This document shows positions 25,046 through 33,967 of a stretch of 64,000 nucleotides of DNA, piece after piece (the stretch's first letter is position 1; every line of letters starts with the position of its first letter). The stretch is from an uncultured Spirochaetales bacterium. Its GTDB lineage: Bacteria > Spirochaetota > Spirochaetia > Sphaerochaetales > Sphaerochaetaceae. Location of the stretch: assembly GCA_949285145.1 (NCBI GenBank), contig CASDXQ010000007.1:1-64000 (forward strand), in the 5' to 3' direction. A program made the translations under genes and the position numbers. The notes below the pieces were generated by a model, which worked only from the letters and a program-made list of their open reading frames with translations, was not told where the DNA came from and did no database searches.

Positions 25046-25870
25046 ATGCTTGAGTATGATTCTTTCAGCTATGCATATAAAGGACTTTATACAGATTGCG
25101 CACCGGTCATCAAAGCGGCAAGATCATTCACAATGCTGCATGACAGGACGGCGAAAGAGTGCGTGCTGTGCATTCACGGCTATGCCGGATACCCCGGGGA
25201 GCTTGTTTCCCCTGCTCAGGCTCTCTACAAGGCAGGATATGACGTGTATGTGCCGCGTCTGCCGGGAATGGGGACAAGCGGAAATGATTTCAAGAATACA
25301 ACACGTTTTGACTGGATGATTTTCATAACGAAGATCATTGAAAGGCTCAAGGAAGACTACAACAGGATAAATCTTCTTGCCCATTCAATGGGATGCCTCA
25401 TTGCGGTTATCTCCTCTTTTGATGATTACATCGGCAAACTCGTGCTTGCCATGCCAGCATTCAGCATTCCATCGCTGGACAAGAGCGTGCTGACAGATGC
25501 GCTTAAGGCTGGCGATGACTATCCTGTACACTGGCACAGCGACGCACGCTATAATCTTCATTATGAAAATGCTCCGTGTGATGATGAGATTCTGGGCAGG
25601 GAATATTACTCGCACATGTATCCTTCCCAGCTTATCGAAATGGAAGTCCTGCGTGCAAATGCGCTCAGCCAGTTTGCGTTTCTGGAAAAGCCTGCGCTCG
25701 TGCTTGCATCTCACTCTGATGCTGTTGTCGATTATTCATGGACAGAACTTTATCCCGGCATAGCTGAGATCAGATGGATAGAAGGGGCGACTCATTATGT
25801 TTTTTATGATATTGATCCGGAATGTGAAAAGCAGGCAGTTGCCGCATCCATCGAGTTTTTCAGATGGTGA
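25046..25870 (+). CDS. Alpha/beta hydrolase, carboxylesterase/monoacylglycerol lipase type
   Basis: This 274-residue hydrolase resembles Est30/MGL-type esterases. The oxyanion segment is LCIHGYAGYPGELV, the nucleophile elbow is LLAHSMGCLIAV with Ser, a probable acid Asp lies in SHSDAVVDY, and the catalytic His is in EGATHYVFYD. No signal peptide is visible, so it is probably cytoplasmic. The start is uncertain. The ATG at 25046 has GGTGGTGA upstream, while a perfect AAGGAGG at 25001-25007 has no start codon at a usable distance. It follows the LuxR gene by 95 bp. Confidence 0.82.
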   Translation: MLEYDSFSYAYKGLYTDCAPVIKAARSFTMLHDRTAKECVLCIHGYAGYPGELVSPAQALYKAGYDVYVPRLPGMGTSGNDFKNTTRFDWMIFITKIIERLKEDYNRINLLAHSMGCLIAVISSFDDYIGKLVLAMPAFSIPSLDKSVLTDALKAGDDYPVHWHSDARYNLHYENAPCDDEILGREYYSHMYPSQLIEMEVLRANALSQFAFLEKPALVLASHSDAVVDYSWTELYPGIAEIRWIEGATHYVFYDIDPECEKQAVAASIEFFRW

Positions 25871-25912
25871 GTTCCGCTTTTCTTTTTTTAATGACTTTTC
25901 CTTTGAGGTCTG

Positions 25913-25941
25913 TTGTGCAATATCTGTTAAAACAATAATAT
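25913..25941 (+). promoter_or_regulatory. Promoter of the gltX-glyQS-tyrS operon
   Basis: TTGTGC (25913-25918) and TAATAT (25936-25941) are 17 bp apart. Start of transcription near 25948 gives a leader of about 27 nt that contains the TGGAGAA ribosome binding site. Confidence 0.55.
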
Positions 25942-25974
25942 GAACTAACTATTTTTGCTTAATGGAGAATAAAA

Positions 25975-27456
25975 ATGGAAGTTCGAGTACGCTATGCCCC
26001 GTCGCCAACTGGGTTACAGCATATCGGAGGAGTGCGCACGGCACTATACAATTATTTTTTCGCAAAGAGTCAGGGCGGAAAATTCATACTCCGCATAGAG
26101 GACACAGACAGGGAGCGTTATTCAGATGAATCGCTTCAGGATCTTTATGATACGCTGGACTGGCTCGGTATCAGATGGGATGAAGGTCCTGTCGTAGGAG
26201 GCCCGTGCGGTCCTTACATCCAGTCGGAAAGGCTGGAACTTTACCAGAAGTATGCAAAGCAGCTTGTGGATGAGGGGAAAGCATACTACTGCTACTGTAC
26301 TCCGGAACGTCTTGAAGAAGTCAGAAAGCAGCAGATCGCCTCAAAAAGCCAGTATCAGGGATATGACAGACACTGCGCCAATCTCAGCGAAGAGGAGAGA
26401 AAGGCAGCACAGGCAAGCGGAATCAGACCTGTGATCAGGCTGCGCGTGCCTACAGAAGGAAAAACCACTTTCCATGATGTTCTCATGGGAGATATAACAC
26501 GGCGCAACCGCGATGTGTCTCCTGATCCCATCCTTCTCAAGTCAGATGGATATCCCACATATCATCTGGCAAATGTGATTGATGATCATCTGATGGGAAT
26601 CACTCATATCATGAGAGCCCAGGAATGGATTCCATCCGGCCCGCTTCATATCCTGCTCTATCAGGCATTCGGATGGCAGCCACCGGTATATTGCCATCTT
26701 CCGATGGTCTGCGGCAAGGACGGCCAGAAGCTCAGCAAGAGACATGGAGACACTGCGGTACGCGATTTCCGTGCCAAAGGCTATCTGCCCGAAGCCATTC
26801 TCAATTATGTCACGCTTGTCGGCTGGTCTCTTGACGGACAGACAGAGTTCTTCACAAGAGAGGAGCTTGAGAAATGTTTTGTCCTTGAGAACATACATGT
26901 CTCATCAGGTACTTTCGATTACAAGAAACTGGACTGGTTCAACGGTCAGTACATAAGGAAAAAAAGCGATGATGAAATAGTGTCTCTCATTACGCCTTAT
27001 CTCCAGCAGGCCGGATTCATCAGCAGCGATGTGAGTGCAGATGAGAAAGAGAAACTCTATAAGCTTGCACCTCCGCTGAGGGAGAGAATGAAGGTACTCT
27101 CAGACTGCGTTCCGCTTTCCGCGTTCCTTTTCAGGGATGAACCATGCACAGATATCAGCCAGTACATCGCCAAAGGCATGGACGAAAGCAGCGCAAAGGA
27201 AGCATTCCTGCGCGGCAGTGATATCGTCATTGCAAATGAAAAGGCGGGAAAAAGCTTCAGCGAGACGGAAGAGGATGTCAGGAAGCTTTCAGAAGAACTC
27301 GGCGTGAAGCTCAACGGTATATTCCAGCCGGTCAGGGTCGCCATCACCAACAGTACGGTATCACTTCCTCTTCATGACTCGATCTCGCTGCTGGGTCTTG
27401 AGGAGACGGAGAGGAGAATTGAAAGGGCAAAGGCTCTTTTCACACAGGAGGATTAA
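25975..27456 (+). CDS. gltX: Glutamyl-tRNA synthetase
   Basis: This 493-residue class I synthetase charges tRNA-Glu. The HIGH-type motif is in PSPTGLQHIGGVRTALYN and the KMSKS-type motif is KLSKRHGDTA. The N-terminal RVRYAPSPTG and the catalytic FILRIEDTDRERY follow the family exactly. The C-terminal helical anticodon-binding region is complete. No separate glutaminyl-tRNA synthetase is in the window. If none exists, GltX may also charge tRNA-Gln for GatCAB amidation; that cannot be told here. It heads a three-gene synthetase operon. Confidence 0.96.
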   Translation: MEVRVRYAPSPTGLQHIGGVRTALYNYFFAKSQGGKFILRIEDTDRERYSDESLQDLYDTLDWLGIRWDEGPVVGGPCGPYIQSERLELYQKYAKQLVDEGKAYYCYCTPERLEEVRKQQIASKSQYQGYDRHCANLSEEERKAAQASGIRPVIRLRVPTEGKTTFHDVLMGDITRRNRDVSPDPILLKSDGYPTYHLANVIDDHLMGITHIMRAQEWIPSGPLHILLYQAFGWQPPVYCHLPMVCGKDGQKLSKRHGDTAVRDFRAKGYLPEAILNYVTLVGWSLDGQTEFFTREELEKCFVLENIHVSSGTFDYKKLDWFNGQYIRKKSDDEIVSLITPYLQQAGFISSDVSADEKEKLYKLAPPLRERMKVLSDCVPLSAFLFRDEPCTDISQYIAKGMDESSAKEAFLRGSDIVIANEKAGKSFSETEEDVRKLSEELGVKLNGIFQPVRVAITNSTVSLPLHDSISLLGLEETERRIERAKALFTQED

Positions 27457-27458
27457 CT

Positions 27459-28802
27459 ATGGCAGAAGAAAAACAGGTTGTTACAATGGATAAAATCATT
27501 TCACTTTGCAGAAGAAGAGGTTTCATCTTCCAGTCAAGCGAAATATACGGCGGACTGAACGGCGCATACGATTACGGCCCGCTGGGTGTTGATCTCAAGA
27601 ACAATATCCGCGATTTCTGGTGGAAGGAGATGACGCAGATGCATGACAACATTGTCGGTCTTGATGCGTCGATCCTCATGCATCCGCGCGTATGGGAAGC
27701 TTCAGGACATGTTTCGAATTTTTCAGATCCGATGGTTGACTGCAAGGTCTGCAAGTCCCGTTTCCGCGCGGATCAGATCGATCTGAATGCGCCATGTCCG
27801 GTGTGCGGCAACAGGGACAGTTTCACCGAACCGAGAAATTTCAATCTGATGTTCGAGACTCATATCGGTGCGAACAAGGACAGCGCGTCAGTTGTCTATC
27901 TCCGTCCCGAGACTGCACAGGGCATTTACGTTGACTTCAAGAACGTGCTTCAGTCTTCCCGTGTGAAACTGCCTTTCGGCATCGCACAGGTCGGCAAGTC
28001 ATTCAGAAACGAGATCACCACAAAGAATTTCATATTCCGTTCCTGTGAATTCGAGCAGATGGAAATGCAGTTCTTCTGCAAGCCGGGCACTGAAGATCAG
28101 TGGTTTCCGTACTGGAGGGAGCAGAGAATGGAATTCTATCACAAGATGGGTATCCATCCAGAGCACCTCAGATGGCATCAGCACGGCCCGGATGAGCTTG
28201 CCTTCTATGCTAAGGATGCTTATGACATCCAGTTCCTCTTCCCGATGGGATGGCAGGAACTTGAGGGTGTGCACTCCAGAACTGATTATGATCTTACACA
28301 GCATCAGAAGTTCAGCGGAAAGGATCTCACATATCTTGATCCTGAGACAAATGAGCGCTATATCCCGTATGTTGTCGAGACTTCTGCAGGACTTACACGT
28401 AATGTGCTAATGGCTCTCAGCGATGCATATGATGAGGAAATGACACCTGAAGGTGATGTGAGAACGGTTCTTCATTTCCACCCTGCAATCGCACCTGTCA
28501 AGGTTGCTGTTCTTCCTCTTGTCAAGAAAGACGGACTTGGAGAGTATGCGTCAAAGCTTGAGCATGAGCTCAGGGACGATTTCGTCACATTCTATGACCA
28601 GAGCGGAGCCATCGGCAGAAGATACAGGAGAATGGATGAAATCGGTACTCCTTACTGTGTCACAGTTGATTACCAGACTCTTGAAGATCAGAGCGTGACT
28701 GTACGTTTCCGCGACAGCATGAGGCAGGAGAGGGTCAGTGTCTCATCACTCGTTTCCTTCATCCGGGATGCGATGAAATCCTACAAGAGAGTTGAGGGCT
28801 GA
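27459..28802 (+). CDS. glyQS: Glycyl-tRNA synthetase, dimeric class II type
   Basis: This 447-residue enzyme is of the single-chain (alpha-2) glycyl-tRNA synthetase type. It starts two bases after gltX. SLCRRRGFIFQSSEIYGGL and YDYGPLGVDLKNNIRDFWW mark the N-terminus. A zinc-ribbon-like insertion shows CKVCKSRF and CPVCGNRD (paired CxxC). Class II motif 2 is QVGKSFRNEITT, and motif 3 falls in VVETSAGLTRNVLMAL. The C-terminal anticodon-binding domain begins near KVAVLPLVKKDG. Confidence 0.95.
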   Translation: MAEEKQVVTMDKIISLCRRRGFIFQSSEIYGGLNGAYDYGPLGVDLKNNIRDFWWKEMTQMHDNIVGLDASILMHPRVWEASGHVSNFSDPMVDCKVCKSRFRADQIDLNAPCPVCGNRDSFTEPRNFNLMFETHIGANKDSASVVYLRPETAQGIYVDFKNVLQSSRVKLPFGIAQVGKSFRNEITTKNFIFRSCEFEQMEMQFFCKPGTEDQWFPYWREQRMEFYHKMGIHPEHLRWHQHGPDELAFYAKDAYDIQFLFPMGWQELEGVHSRTDYDLTQHQKFSGKDLTYLDPETNERYIPYVVETSAGLTRNVLMALSDAYDEEMTPEGDVRTVLHFHPAIAPVKVAVLPLVKKDGLGEYASKLEHELRDDFVTFYDQSGAIGRRYRRMDEIGTPYCVTVDYQTLEDQSVTVRFRDSMRQERVSVSSLVSFIRDAMKSYKRVEG

Positions 28803-28804
28803 AC

Positions 28805-30055
28805 ATGAACAAGGCTTTACAGGTATTATTTGACAGAGGTTTTGTGAAAGACTGCACAGATCTTGACCAGCTTTCCGATCTGATGGATCAGGGGCCGGTT
28901 ACTTTCTATCTCGGTGTGGATCCTTCAGGTGCATCAATGCATATCGGGCATACAGTCCCTGTATATGCGATGAGACATCTGCAGGAGCACGGCAATAACC
29001 CTATTGCGCTGGTAGGCGGCGGAACCGGGCTTATCGGGGATCCGTCAGGCAAGACCGAGATGAGGAAACTGCTGACACTGGAACAGGTTCAGTCCAATGC
29101 GCAATCACTTAGAAACCAGTTTGCCAGGATTGTCGATTTCTCGGACAATGTACCATCAGGTTACGGCCATGCAATCATGCGGAACAACGCCGACTGGCTT
29201 GTCGGTCTCAATTACATTGAATTCCTCCGTGACATCGGCAGATATTTCTCTGTAAACCGCATGCTTACATTTGAAGGAACGAAGCAGCGTCTTGAAAGGG
29301 GGCTGAGCTTCATTGAATTCAACTATCAGCTGCTGCAGTCATATGATTTCTACATGCTCAACAAGAATGAAGGCTGCCGCCTTCAGATCGGCGGTGCAGA
29401 CCAGTGGGGCAATATCGTGAGCGGTATTGATCTCATCAACAGGATGGACGGGCCCCAGTGCTTTGGCCTTACTTTCAACCTCATCATGAGAGCTGACGGC
29501 AAGAAGATGGGCAAGAGCGAGAAGGGTGCGATCTTCCTTGATAAGAACCTTTGTTCCGTATATGACTTCTATCAGTACTGGAGAAATGTTCCTGATGCCG
29601 ATGTGATAAAGTTCATGAAGCTTTTCACCTTCATGCCGCTTGATGAAATCCGTGAGTATGATGATCCTGCAAGGAACATCAATGATGCAAAGGAGCGTCT
29701 CGCATTTGAACAGACGAAGATCATTCACGGCGAGGAGGAGGCGCTCAGGGCAAGGGAGGCGGCAAAGGCGCTTTTCAGCGGGGCAGCCACAAACAGAGAA
29801 GGTATTCCGACTGTCAGTGTTGAGAAGAGCGAGCTTGAAGCCGGACTCGGCCTGCTTTCCGCAATGGTCAGGGCCGGGCTGTGCAAGTCGAACAGCGAAG
29901 CCCGTACAATCGTAGTGCAGGGCGGTGCTGAAGTAAACGGCGTGAAGATATCAGATTCACGCTGCCAGCTTACCTTGAATGATCTTGATGAGAGGGGTGA
30001 AATCATGCTCAAGTGCGGAAAGAAGAAATTCTGCCGCCTTGTAGTTGCATCCTGA
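28805..30055 (+). CDS. tyrS: Tyrosyl-tRNA synthetase
   Basis: This 416-residue class I synthetase starts two bases after glyQS. The HIGH motif is ASMHIGHTVPVY and the KMSKS motif is KKMGKSEKGAIFLD. YNYQLLQSYDF-type tyrosine recognition appears as FNYQLLQSYDFYML, with IGGADQWGNIVSGIDL after it. A C-terminal S4-like RNA-binding domain (LCKSNSEARTIVVQGGAEVN) completes the protein. A terminator follows. Confidence 0.96.
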   Translation: MNKALQVLFDRGFVKDCTDLDQLSDLMDQGPVTFYLGVDPSGASMHIGHTVPVYAMRHLQEHGNNPIALVGGGTGLIGDPSGKTEMRKLLTLEQVQSNAQSLRNQFARIVDFSDNVPSGYGHAIMRNNADWLVGLNYIEFLRDIGRYFSVNRMLTFEGTKQRLERGLSFIEFNYQLLQSYDFYMLNKNEGCRLQIGGADQWGNIVSGIDLINRMDGPQCFGLTFNLIMRADGKKMGKSEKGAIFLDKNLCSVYDFYQYWRNVPDADVIKFMKLFTFMPLDEIREYDDPARNINDAKERLAFEQTKIIHGEEEALRAREAAKALFSGAATNREGIPTVSVEKSELEAGLGLLSAMVRAGLCKSNSEARTIVVQGGAEVNGVKISDSRCQLTLNDLDERGEIMLKCGKKKFCRLVVAS

Positions 30056-30084
30056 AGTCTTTCAGATCATCTTTGAATCAATGC

Positions 30085-30116
30085 AAATGCGCTCTGTTTT
30101 TCAGGGCGCATTTTTT
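30085..30116 (+). terminator. Intrinsic terminator of the tRNA-synthetase operon
   Basis: AAATGCGC (30085-30092) and GCGCATTT (30106-30113) form a stem, with CTG/CAG adding inner pairs around a T5 loop. A T6 run ends at 30116. Confidence 0.8.
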
Positions 30117-30166
30117 CTTTCAATATGAAATGTCTTTTTATCACAAAACACAGTGCGGCTTTGTGT

Positions 30167-30172
30167 TAAGCT
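30167..30172 (+). promoter_or_regulatory. -10 box of thioredoxin-ccdA pair, predicted leaderless
   Basis: TAAGCT ends seven bases before the ATG at 30180. No Shine-Dalgarno site lies upstream. No good -35 is visible, so confidence is modest. Confidence 0.4.
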
Positions 30173-30179
30173 TGCAGTC

Positions 30180-30842
30180 ATGAAGAAAAGAATTGTGCAG
30201 ATTGCTTCGGTCATAATAATCATTGTCGTACTTGCAGTTATATATATCGTGAAGCAGAATAATGTCAGCGAGGCTTTGAGCGAACCGGTTTTGAACGTGA
30301 ATATAAATACAGATTCTGCCGGCAGTACGGAAGCTGCGGCTGAAAGTGTATCTGTTTCTGCTGAGTCTTCCGGTACAGCAGGTATTGCTGCCGCTGATGA
30401 AAGTACATTGGAAAGTGTTCAGGAAACTGCCGTGCAGGCCGATCCTTTGTTCGTTACGGAAATTGATGAGGAGTCCCTGCGCAGTTCAGGTATTCCCGTG
30501 ATGATTCAGTTTTTCTCCACCACATGTATCCCCTGCATGTCCATGATGGATGATCTGAGAACTTTTTATGCCGAGAACTACGGACGGGTGAAAGTAATCG
30601 CTCTTAATGTCAATGAATATCCTGAAGCTGCGATGATGTATCCTGTCTCTGTGGTGCCGACTCAGCTGTTTTTCACTGCACAGGGCGAGAATTATATTCC
30701 ATCTGACAGAATCCGTGCTTCGGTCGGCAACTTCGCAGCATATACATACAAAAATACAGGCGAGATCGCGTATGTTGTGCATCAGGGTATTCTGACACAG
30801 TCTCAGATGAAAAGAATAACCGATGAGGCGGGAGTAATGTGA
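30180..30842 (+). CDS. Membrane-anchored thioredoxin-like protein
   Basis: This 220-residue protein has an N-terminal transmembrane anchor (QIASVIIIIVVLAVIYIV), a Ser/Ala/Glu-rich linker and a thioredoxin fold from about residue 100. The active site is FSTTCIPCMSMMDDL (CIPC). The cis-proline region reads YPVSVVPTQLFF. It is expected to act outside the cytoplasmic membrane as a disulfide reductase fed by the CcdA-like protein encoded next. The start at 30180 is preferred over 30153 because a -10 box sits between them. The gene ends inside the start region of ccdA. Confidence 0.88.
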   Translation: MKKRIVQIASVIIIIVVLAVIYIVKQNNVSEALSEPVLNVNINTDSAGSTEAAAESVSVSAESSGTAGIAAADESTLESVQETAVQADPLFVTEIDEESLRSSGIPVMIQFFSTTCIPCMSMMDDLRTFYAENYGRVKVIALNVNEYPEAAMMYPVSVVPTQLFFTAQGENYIPSDRIRASVGNFAAYTYKNTGEIAYVVHQGILTQSQMKRITDEAGVM

Positions 30843-31531
30843 TGTTTGAGAATTTTCTGAATGATTTCAGCCGTCTGATCAATCCTGAAAGCCCGTTTGT
30901 CTATCTTGTCGTGTTTGCGGGCGGTCTTCTTTCCTCATTCCTTCCATGTTCACTTTCATCCCTTCCTCTTGTCATAAGCTATGTATCTGCAGGCAGGAGG
31001 GATACGAAAAGTTCATTCAGGCTTTCACTTGTATTCGCACTCGGACTCACCCTTACATTCACTTTTCTGTCGGTTCTGGCTCTGGCTCTGGGTGAGCTGG
31101 CAGGAAATGCCGGACGCCTGTGGTATCTGATCCTCGCGCTTCTGATGCTGCTGATGGGTCTGCAGATGCTTGGGATTTTCACATTCATTCCTGCAAGTTA
31201 TCTGCAGACCAGAAATACAAGAAAAGGGTACATGGGTGCGTTTCTTTCAGGCATTCTGTCAGGTGTGTTCTCATCTCCATGTTCAACTCCGGTACTGGTT
31301 GCAATCCTGTCAGTGGCAAGCATGTCGGAGAGTATGGCTTTTGCGGCCATGATGCTTTTATGCTATTCAGCCGGATACAGCATTCTTTCAGTACTGGCAG
31401 GGACATTTGTCGGCTTTGTCTCAAAGCTGAGTGAAAGCGGATCGTACAGAAAACTGAGCCGGATTATTGAGATATTTCTCGGCTCAGCCATTCTTATTCT
31501 TGCTTTCTATCTTTTCTATCAGGCTTTCTGA
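30842..31531 (+). CDS. CcdA/DsbD-beta-like membrane electron transporter
   Basis: This 229-residue six-helix membrane protein passes electrons from cytoplasmic thioredoxin to extracytoplasmic thiol proteins. The paired-cysteine hallmark is visible in SFLPCSLSSLPLV and FSSPCSTPVLVAI. GGGAG lies upstream of the ATG at 30842, which shares one base with the preceding stop. Together with the thioredoxin-like gene it forms a two-protein redox relay. Confidence 0.9.
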   Translation: MFENFLNDFSRLINPESPFVYLVVFAGGLLSSFLPCSLSSLPLVISYVSAGRRDTKSSFRLSLVFALGLTLTFTFLSVLALALGELAGNAGRLWYLILALLMLLMGLQMLGIFTFIPASYLQTRNTRKGYMGAFLSGILSGVFSSPCSTPVLVAILSVASMSESMAFAAMMLLCYSAGYSILSVLAGTFVGFVSKLSESGSYRKLSRIIEIFLGSAILILAFYLFYQAF

Positions 31532-32568
31532 CGTCCGAGGGAACGGCGCAGAATTTCAAGATTCATGTCATAAGGTTCCCTTATTATTCCGCATTCCGTT
31601 ATTATGCCTGTTATGTTCTGGTGAGGAGTGACATCAAAGCTCGGGTTGTATACTCCGATTTCATCCGGTGCGACTTTTGTTCCGTTTACCATTGTGACTT
31701 CACTCCTGTCTCTTTCCTCAATCGGGATGAGATCTCCGCTTTGTGTGCTGAAGTCAATGGTTGTGGTCGGGGCTGCAGAGTAGAAAGGTACACCGTAGTG
31801 CTTGCAGATGACTGAAAGCGCAAAAGTACCGAGTTTGTTTGCTACATCTCCGTTTGCAGTTATCCTGTCTGCTCCAAGTATGACCAGATCTATTTTTCCG
31901 TCCCTTATCAGAGTCGCCGCAGCACTGTCAGGAATGAGGGCGGCAGGAATTTCAGCCCTGACAAGCTCCCATGCCGTCAGACGGGCACCCTGGAGGCGCG
32001 GTCTTGTCTCGTCAGCATATACAAAGATGTCCTTGCCTTCATAGAATGCTGTCTTGATCACACCAAGCGCTGTACCCCAGCCGCAGGTCGCAAGTGCACC
32101 TGTATTGCAATGTGTGAGAATAGTTGCGTGGGGTTTGATTAAAGAACTTCCGATCTCTCCGATCTTCCTGTTCATCGCAATATCCTCACTGACAATGCTC
32201 TGTGCATCTTCTCTTATCGCATTGAGGTTGAATGAGGAATCAAAAGCTGTTCTCCTGACTCTGTTGACAGCCCATTCGAGATTGACGGCTGTAGGGCGTG
32301 CCTGAATCAGATGGTCGCAGAGCTTGTTGAATTTCTCATCATCACCGCCAGCTTCCTTTGCAGCAAAAAAGACACCGTATCCTGCAGCACCTCCTATTGC
32401 AGGGGCTCCACGCACTACCATGTCCTTTATGGCGAAAAACACATCCTCGACATTCCTGCAGATGAATTCTTTTTCTTCACATGGCAGAAGGCGCTGATCA
32501 AGCAGAACGAGCTCGTCATCCTTCATTTCGAGAGCCTTGAAATTTTCATCAATCATCATGGTCTTCAC
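31519..32568 (-). CDS. mtnA: S-methyl-5-thioribose-1-phosphate isomerase
   Basis: This 349-residue enzyme isomerises methylthioribose-1-phosphate to methylthioribulose-1-phosphate. Family motifs include VRGAPAIGGAAGYGVF, ARPTAVNLEWAVNRV, ILTHCNTGALATCGWGTALG with the catalytic Cys, YADETRPRLQGARLTAWEL and ILGADRITANGDVANKLGTF with the catalytic Asp. It overlaps the upstream MTA deaminase gene by four bases. Other methionine-salvage genes (mtnB, C, D, E) are not in the window. The last 13 bases overlap the convergent ccdA gene. Confidence 0.95.
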   Translation of the reverse strand: MKTMMIDENFKALEMKDDELVLLDQRLLPCEEKEFICRNVEDVFFAIKDMVVRGAPAIGGAAGYGVFFAAKEAGGDDEKFNKLCDHLIQARPTAVNLEWAVNRVRRTAFDSSFNLNAIREDAQSIVSEDIAMNRKIGEIGSSLIKPHATILTHCNTGALATCGWGTALGVIKTAFYEGKDIFVYADETRPRLQGARLTAWELVRAEIPAALIPDSAAATLIRDGKIDLVILGADRITANGDVANKLGTFALSVICKHYGVPFYSAAPTTTIDFSTQSGDLIPIEERDRSEVTMVNGTKVAPDEIGVYNPSFDVTPHQNITGIITECGIIREPYDMNLEILRRSLGRQKA

Positions 32569-33830
32569 TCCTTCTTAAGTTTTTCCCATCTTTTGTGAAC
32601 TTTGGAAATTATATACTCTTCATCAAGCGTGGTGAGCCTGCCTTTTTCAAGCAGACATCTTCCGTTCACGTAAACAGAGTCGATATTTGAGGAATCAAGA
32701 GAAAACACGAGAGCAGAAAAAATGTCGTTTACTGGACACATATTGCATGCATGTGTGCTGATAAGCGTTATGTCAGCTCTCTTTCCTTCTTCCAGTGTAC
32801 CTATGTATTTGTCTGCCTTAAGAGCTTTTGCGCTGTTTACTGTCGCCATTTTCAGCACTTCGTAAGGCGGAAGTGCTGCAACATCCAGCGTGCTTGCGGT
32901 GCTGATCATTGCCGCAAGCCGCATTTCCTTGATCATGGAAAGATTGTTATTGGAGCTTGCGCCGTCTGTCCCGAGTCCCACATTTGCACCGAGCGAAATG
33001 AACCGGCTTACAGGGGCTATGCCGGAAGCAAGCTTGCAGTTTGACGAGGGATTGTGGATTATCGACACATCTTTTCCGGCAAGCAGTCTCACTTCCTCAT
33101 CCTGCAGCCATACGCCGTGTGCAACATAGCATGGAACATCAAAGAAACCGAGTCTGTCGAGATAGAATGCAGGCAAATGCCCATTGTCATTAAGACAATC
33201 CTCCATTTCCTTACGTGTCTCGCTGAGATGTGTGTTTACAACGGCATCATGTTCTTTTGCCCAGGCGGCTGCATAACGGTATGTTCCCGCACTGCATGTA
33301 TAGATCGCGTGAACGGCAATATCTCTTCTGAGAAGGTTTTCATCAATTTCTTTGTCAAGGCGGATGTCTGACAGTCTTTTTCGCGTTTCATCCTCATCTC
33401 CGAAAAGGGTGAGGGAGAGGAATCCTCTGATACCGGCTTCCTTACAGGCTCTTGCCGTCATCCACTGATGAAAGTACATGTCTGCGAATGATGTGCATCC
33501 GGATTTTATGAGTTCGCATAATCCCAGAAGTGAGCCGTAGTATATATCTTCATCATCCATTCTGTCTTCAATTGGGAATATCTGGCTGAGCCATTCCTGA
33601 AGATTAGAACATGTATCCTTGTAGTTTCTCATGTATGTCATGGAAAGATGCGTATGCGCATTTATGAATCCGGGAAGTGCTGTAAGCCCTGTGCAGTCCC
33701 TTTCCTCATCTCCATGCAGATCAGGAGCTATCTTTCTGATAAATCCGTTTTCGATAAGAATGTCGGATCTGAAGATCTTTTTTTCTTCTGTCATCGGGAT
33801 GACAGTCAGGTTTTTAAGTACAGTTTTCAT
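32565..33830 (-). CDS. mtaD: 5'-Methylthioadenosine/S-adenosylhomocysteine deaminase
   Basis: This 421-residue amidohydrolase is of the MtaD/SsnA/TrzN group. Metal ligands fit PGFINAHTHLSMTY, YVAHGVWLQDEEV and the Asp in GLGTDGASSNNNLSMI. NTHLSETRKEME carries another conserved His. It probably deaminates methylthioadenosine or S-adenosylhomocysteine to the inosine form. Its four-base overlap with mtnA supports methylthioadenosine as a substrate. The start at 33830 has no Shine-Dalgarno site but is preceded by an extended -10 on the minus strand. Confidence 0.88.
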   Translation of the reverse strand: MKTVLKNLTVIPMTEEKKIFRSDILIENGFIRKIAPDLHGDEERDCTGLTALPGFINAHTHLSMTYMRNYKDTCSNLQEWLSQIFPIEDRMDDEDIYYGSLLGLCELIKSGCTSFADMYFHQWMTARACKEAGIRGFLSLTLFGDEDETRKRLSDIRLDKEIDENLLRRDIAVHAIYTCSAGTYRYAAAWAKEHDAVVNTHLSETRKEMEDCLNDNGHLPAFYLDRLGFFDVPCYVAHGVWLQDEEVRLLAGKDVSIIHNPSSNCKLASGIAPVSRFISLGANVGLGTDGASSNNNLSMIKEMRLAAMISTASTLDVAALPPYEVLKMATVNSAKALKADKYIGTLEEGKRADITLISTHACNMCPVNDIFSALVFSLDSSNIDSVYVNGRCLLEKGRLTTLDEEYIISKVHKRWEKLKKE

Positions 33831-33837
33831 ATGTAAA

Positions 33838-33846
33838 ATGATAGCA
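33838..33846 (-). promoter_or_regulatory. Extended -10 promoter of mtaD-mtnA, predicted leaderless
   Basis: On the minus strand TGCTATCAT ends seven bases before the ATG at 33830. It matches the TGCTATAGT boxes at 12623 and 37561 in seven of nine bases. Confidence 0.55.
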
Positions 33847-33906
33847 CAGATGATGGTGCAGTTGGAGATGAAAAAGGGGAAGCTGAAAAATATTTCTTTC
33901 CTGATT

Positions 33907-33939
33907 GAAAAAAAGAGCGGGGGAACGCATGCTCCCCCG
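33907..33939 (-). terminator. Intrinsic terminator of the acyl-CoA synthetase gene
   Basis: CGGGGGA (33918-33924) and TCCCCCG (33933-33939) form a GC-rich stem with an eight-base loop. On the minus strand it is followed by CTC and a T7 run. Confidence 0.8.
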
Positions 33940-33967
33940 GAAGAAAAAGTCAGTCTTGAGAAAGATA

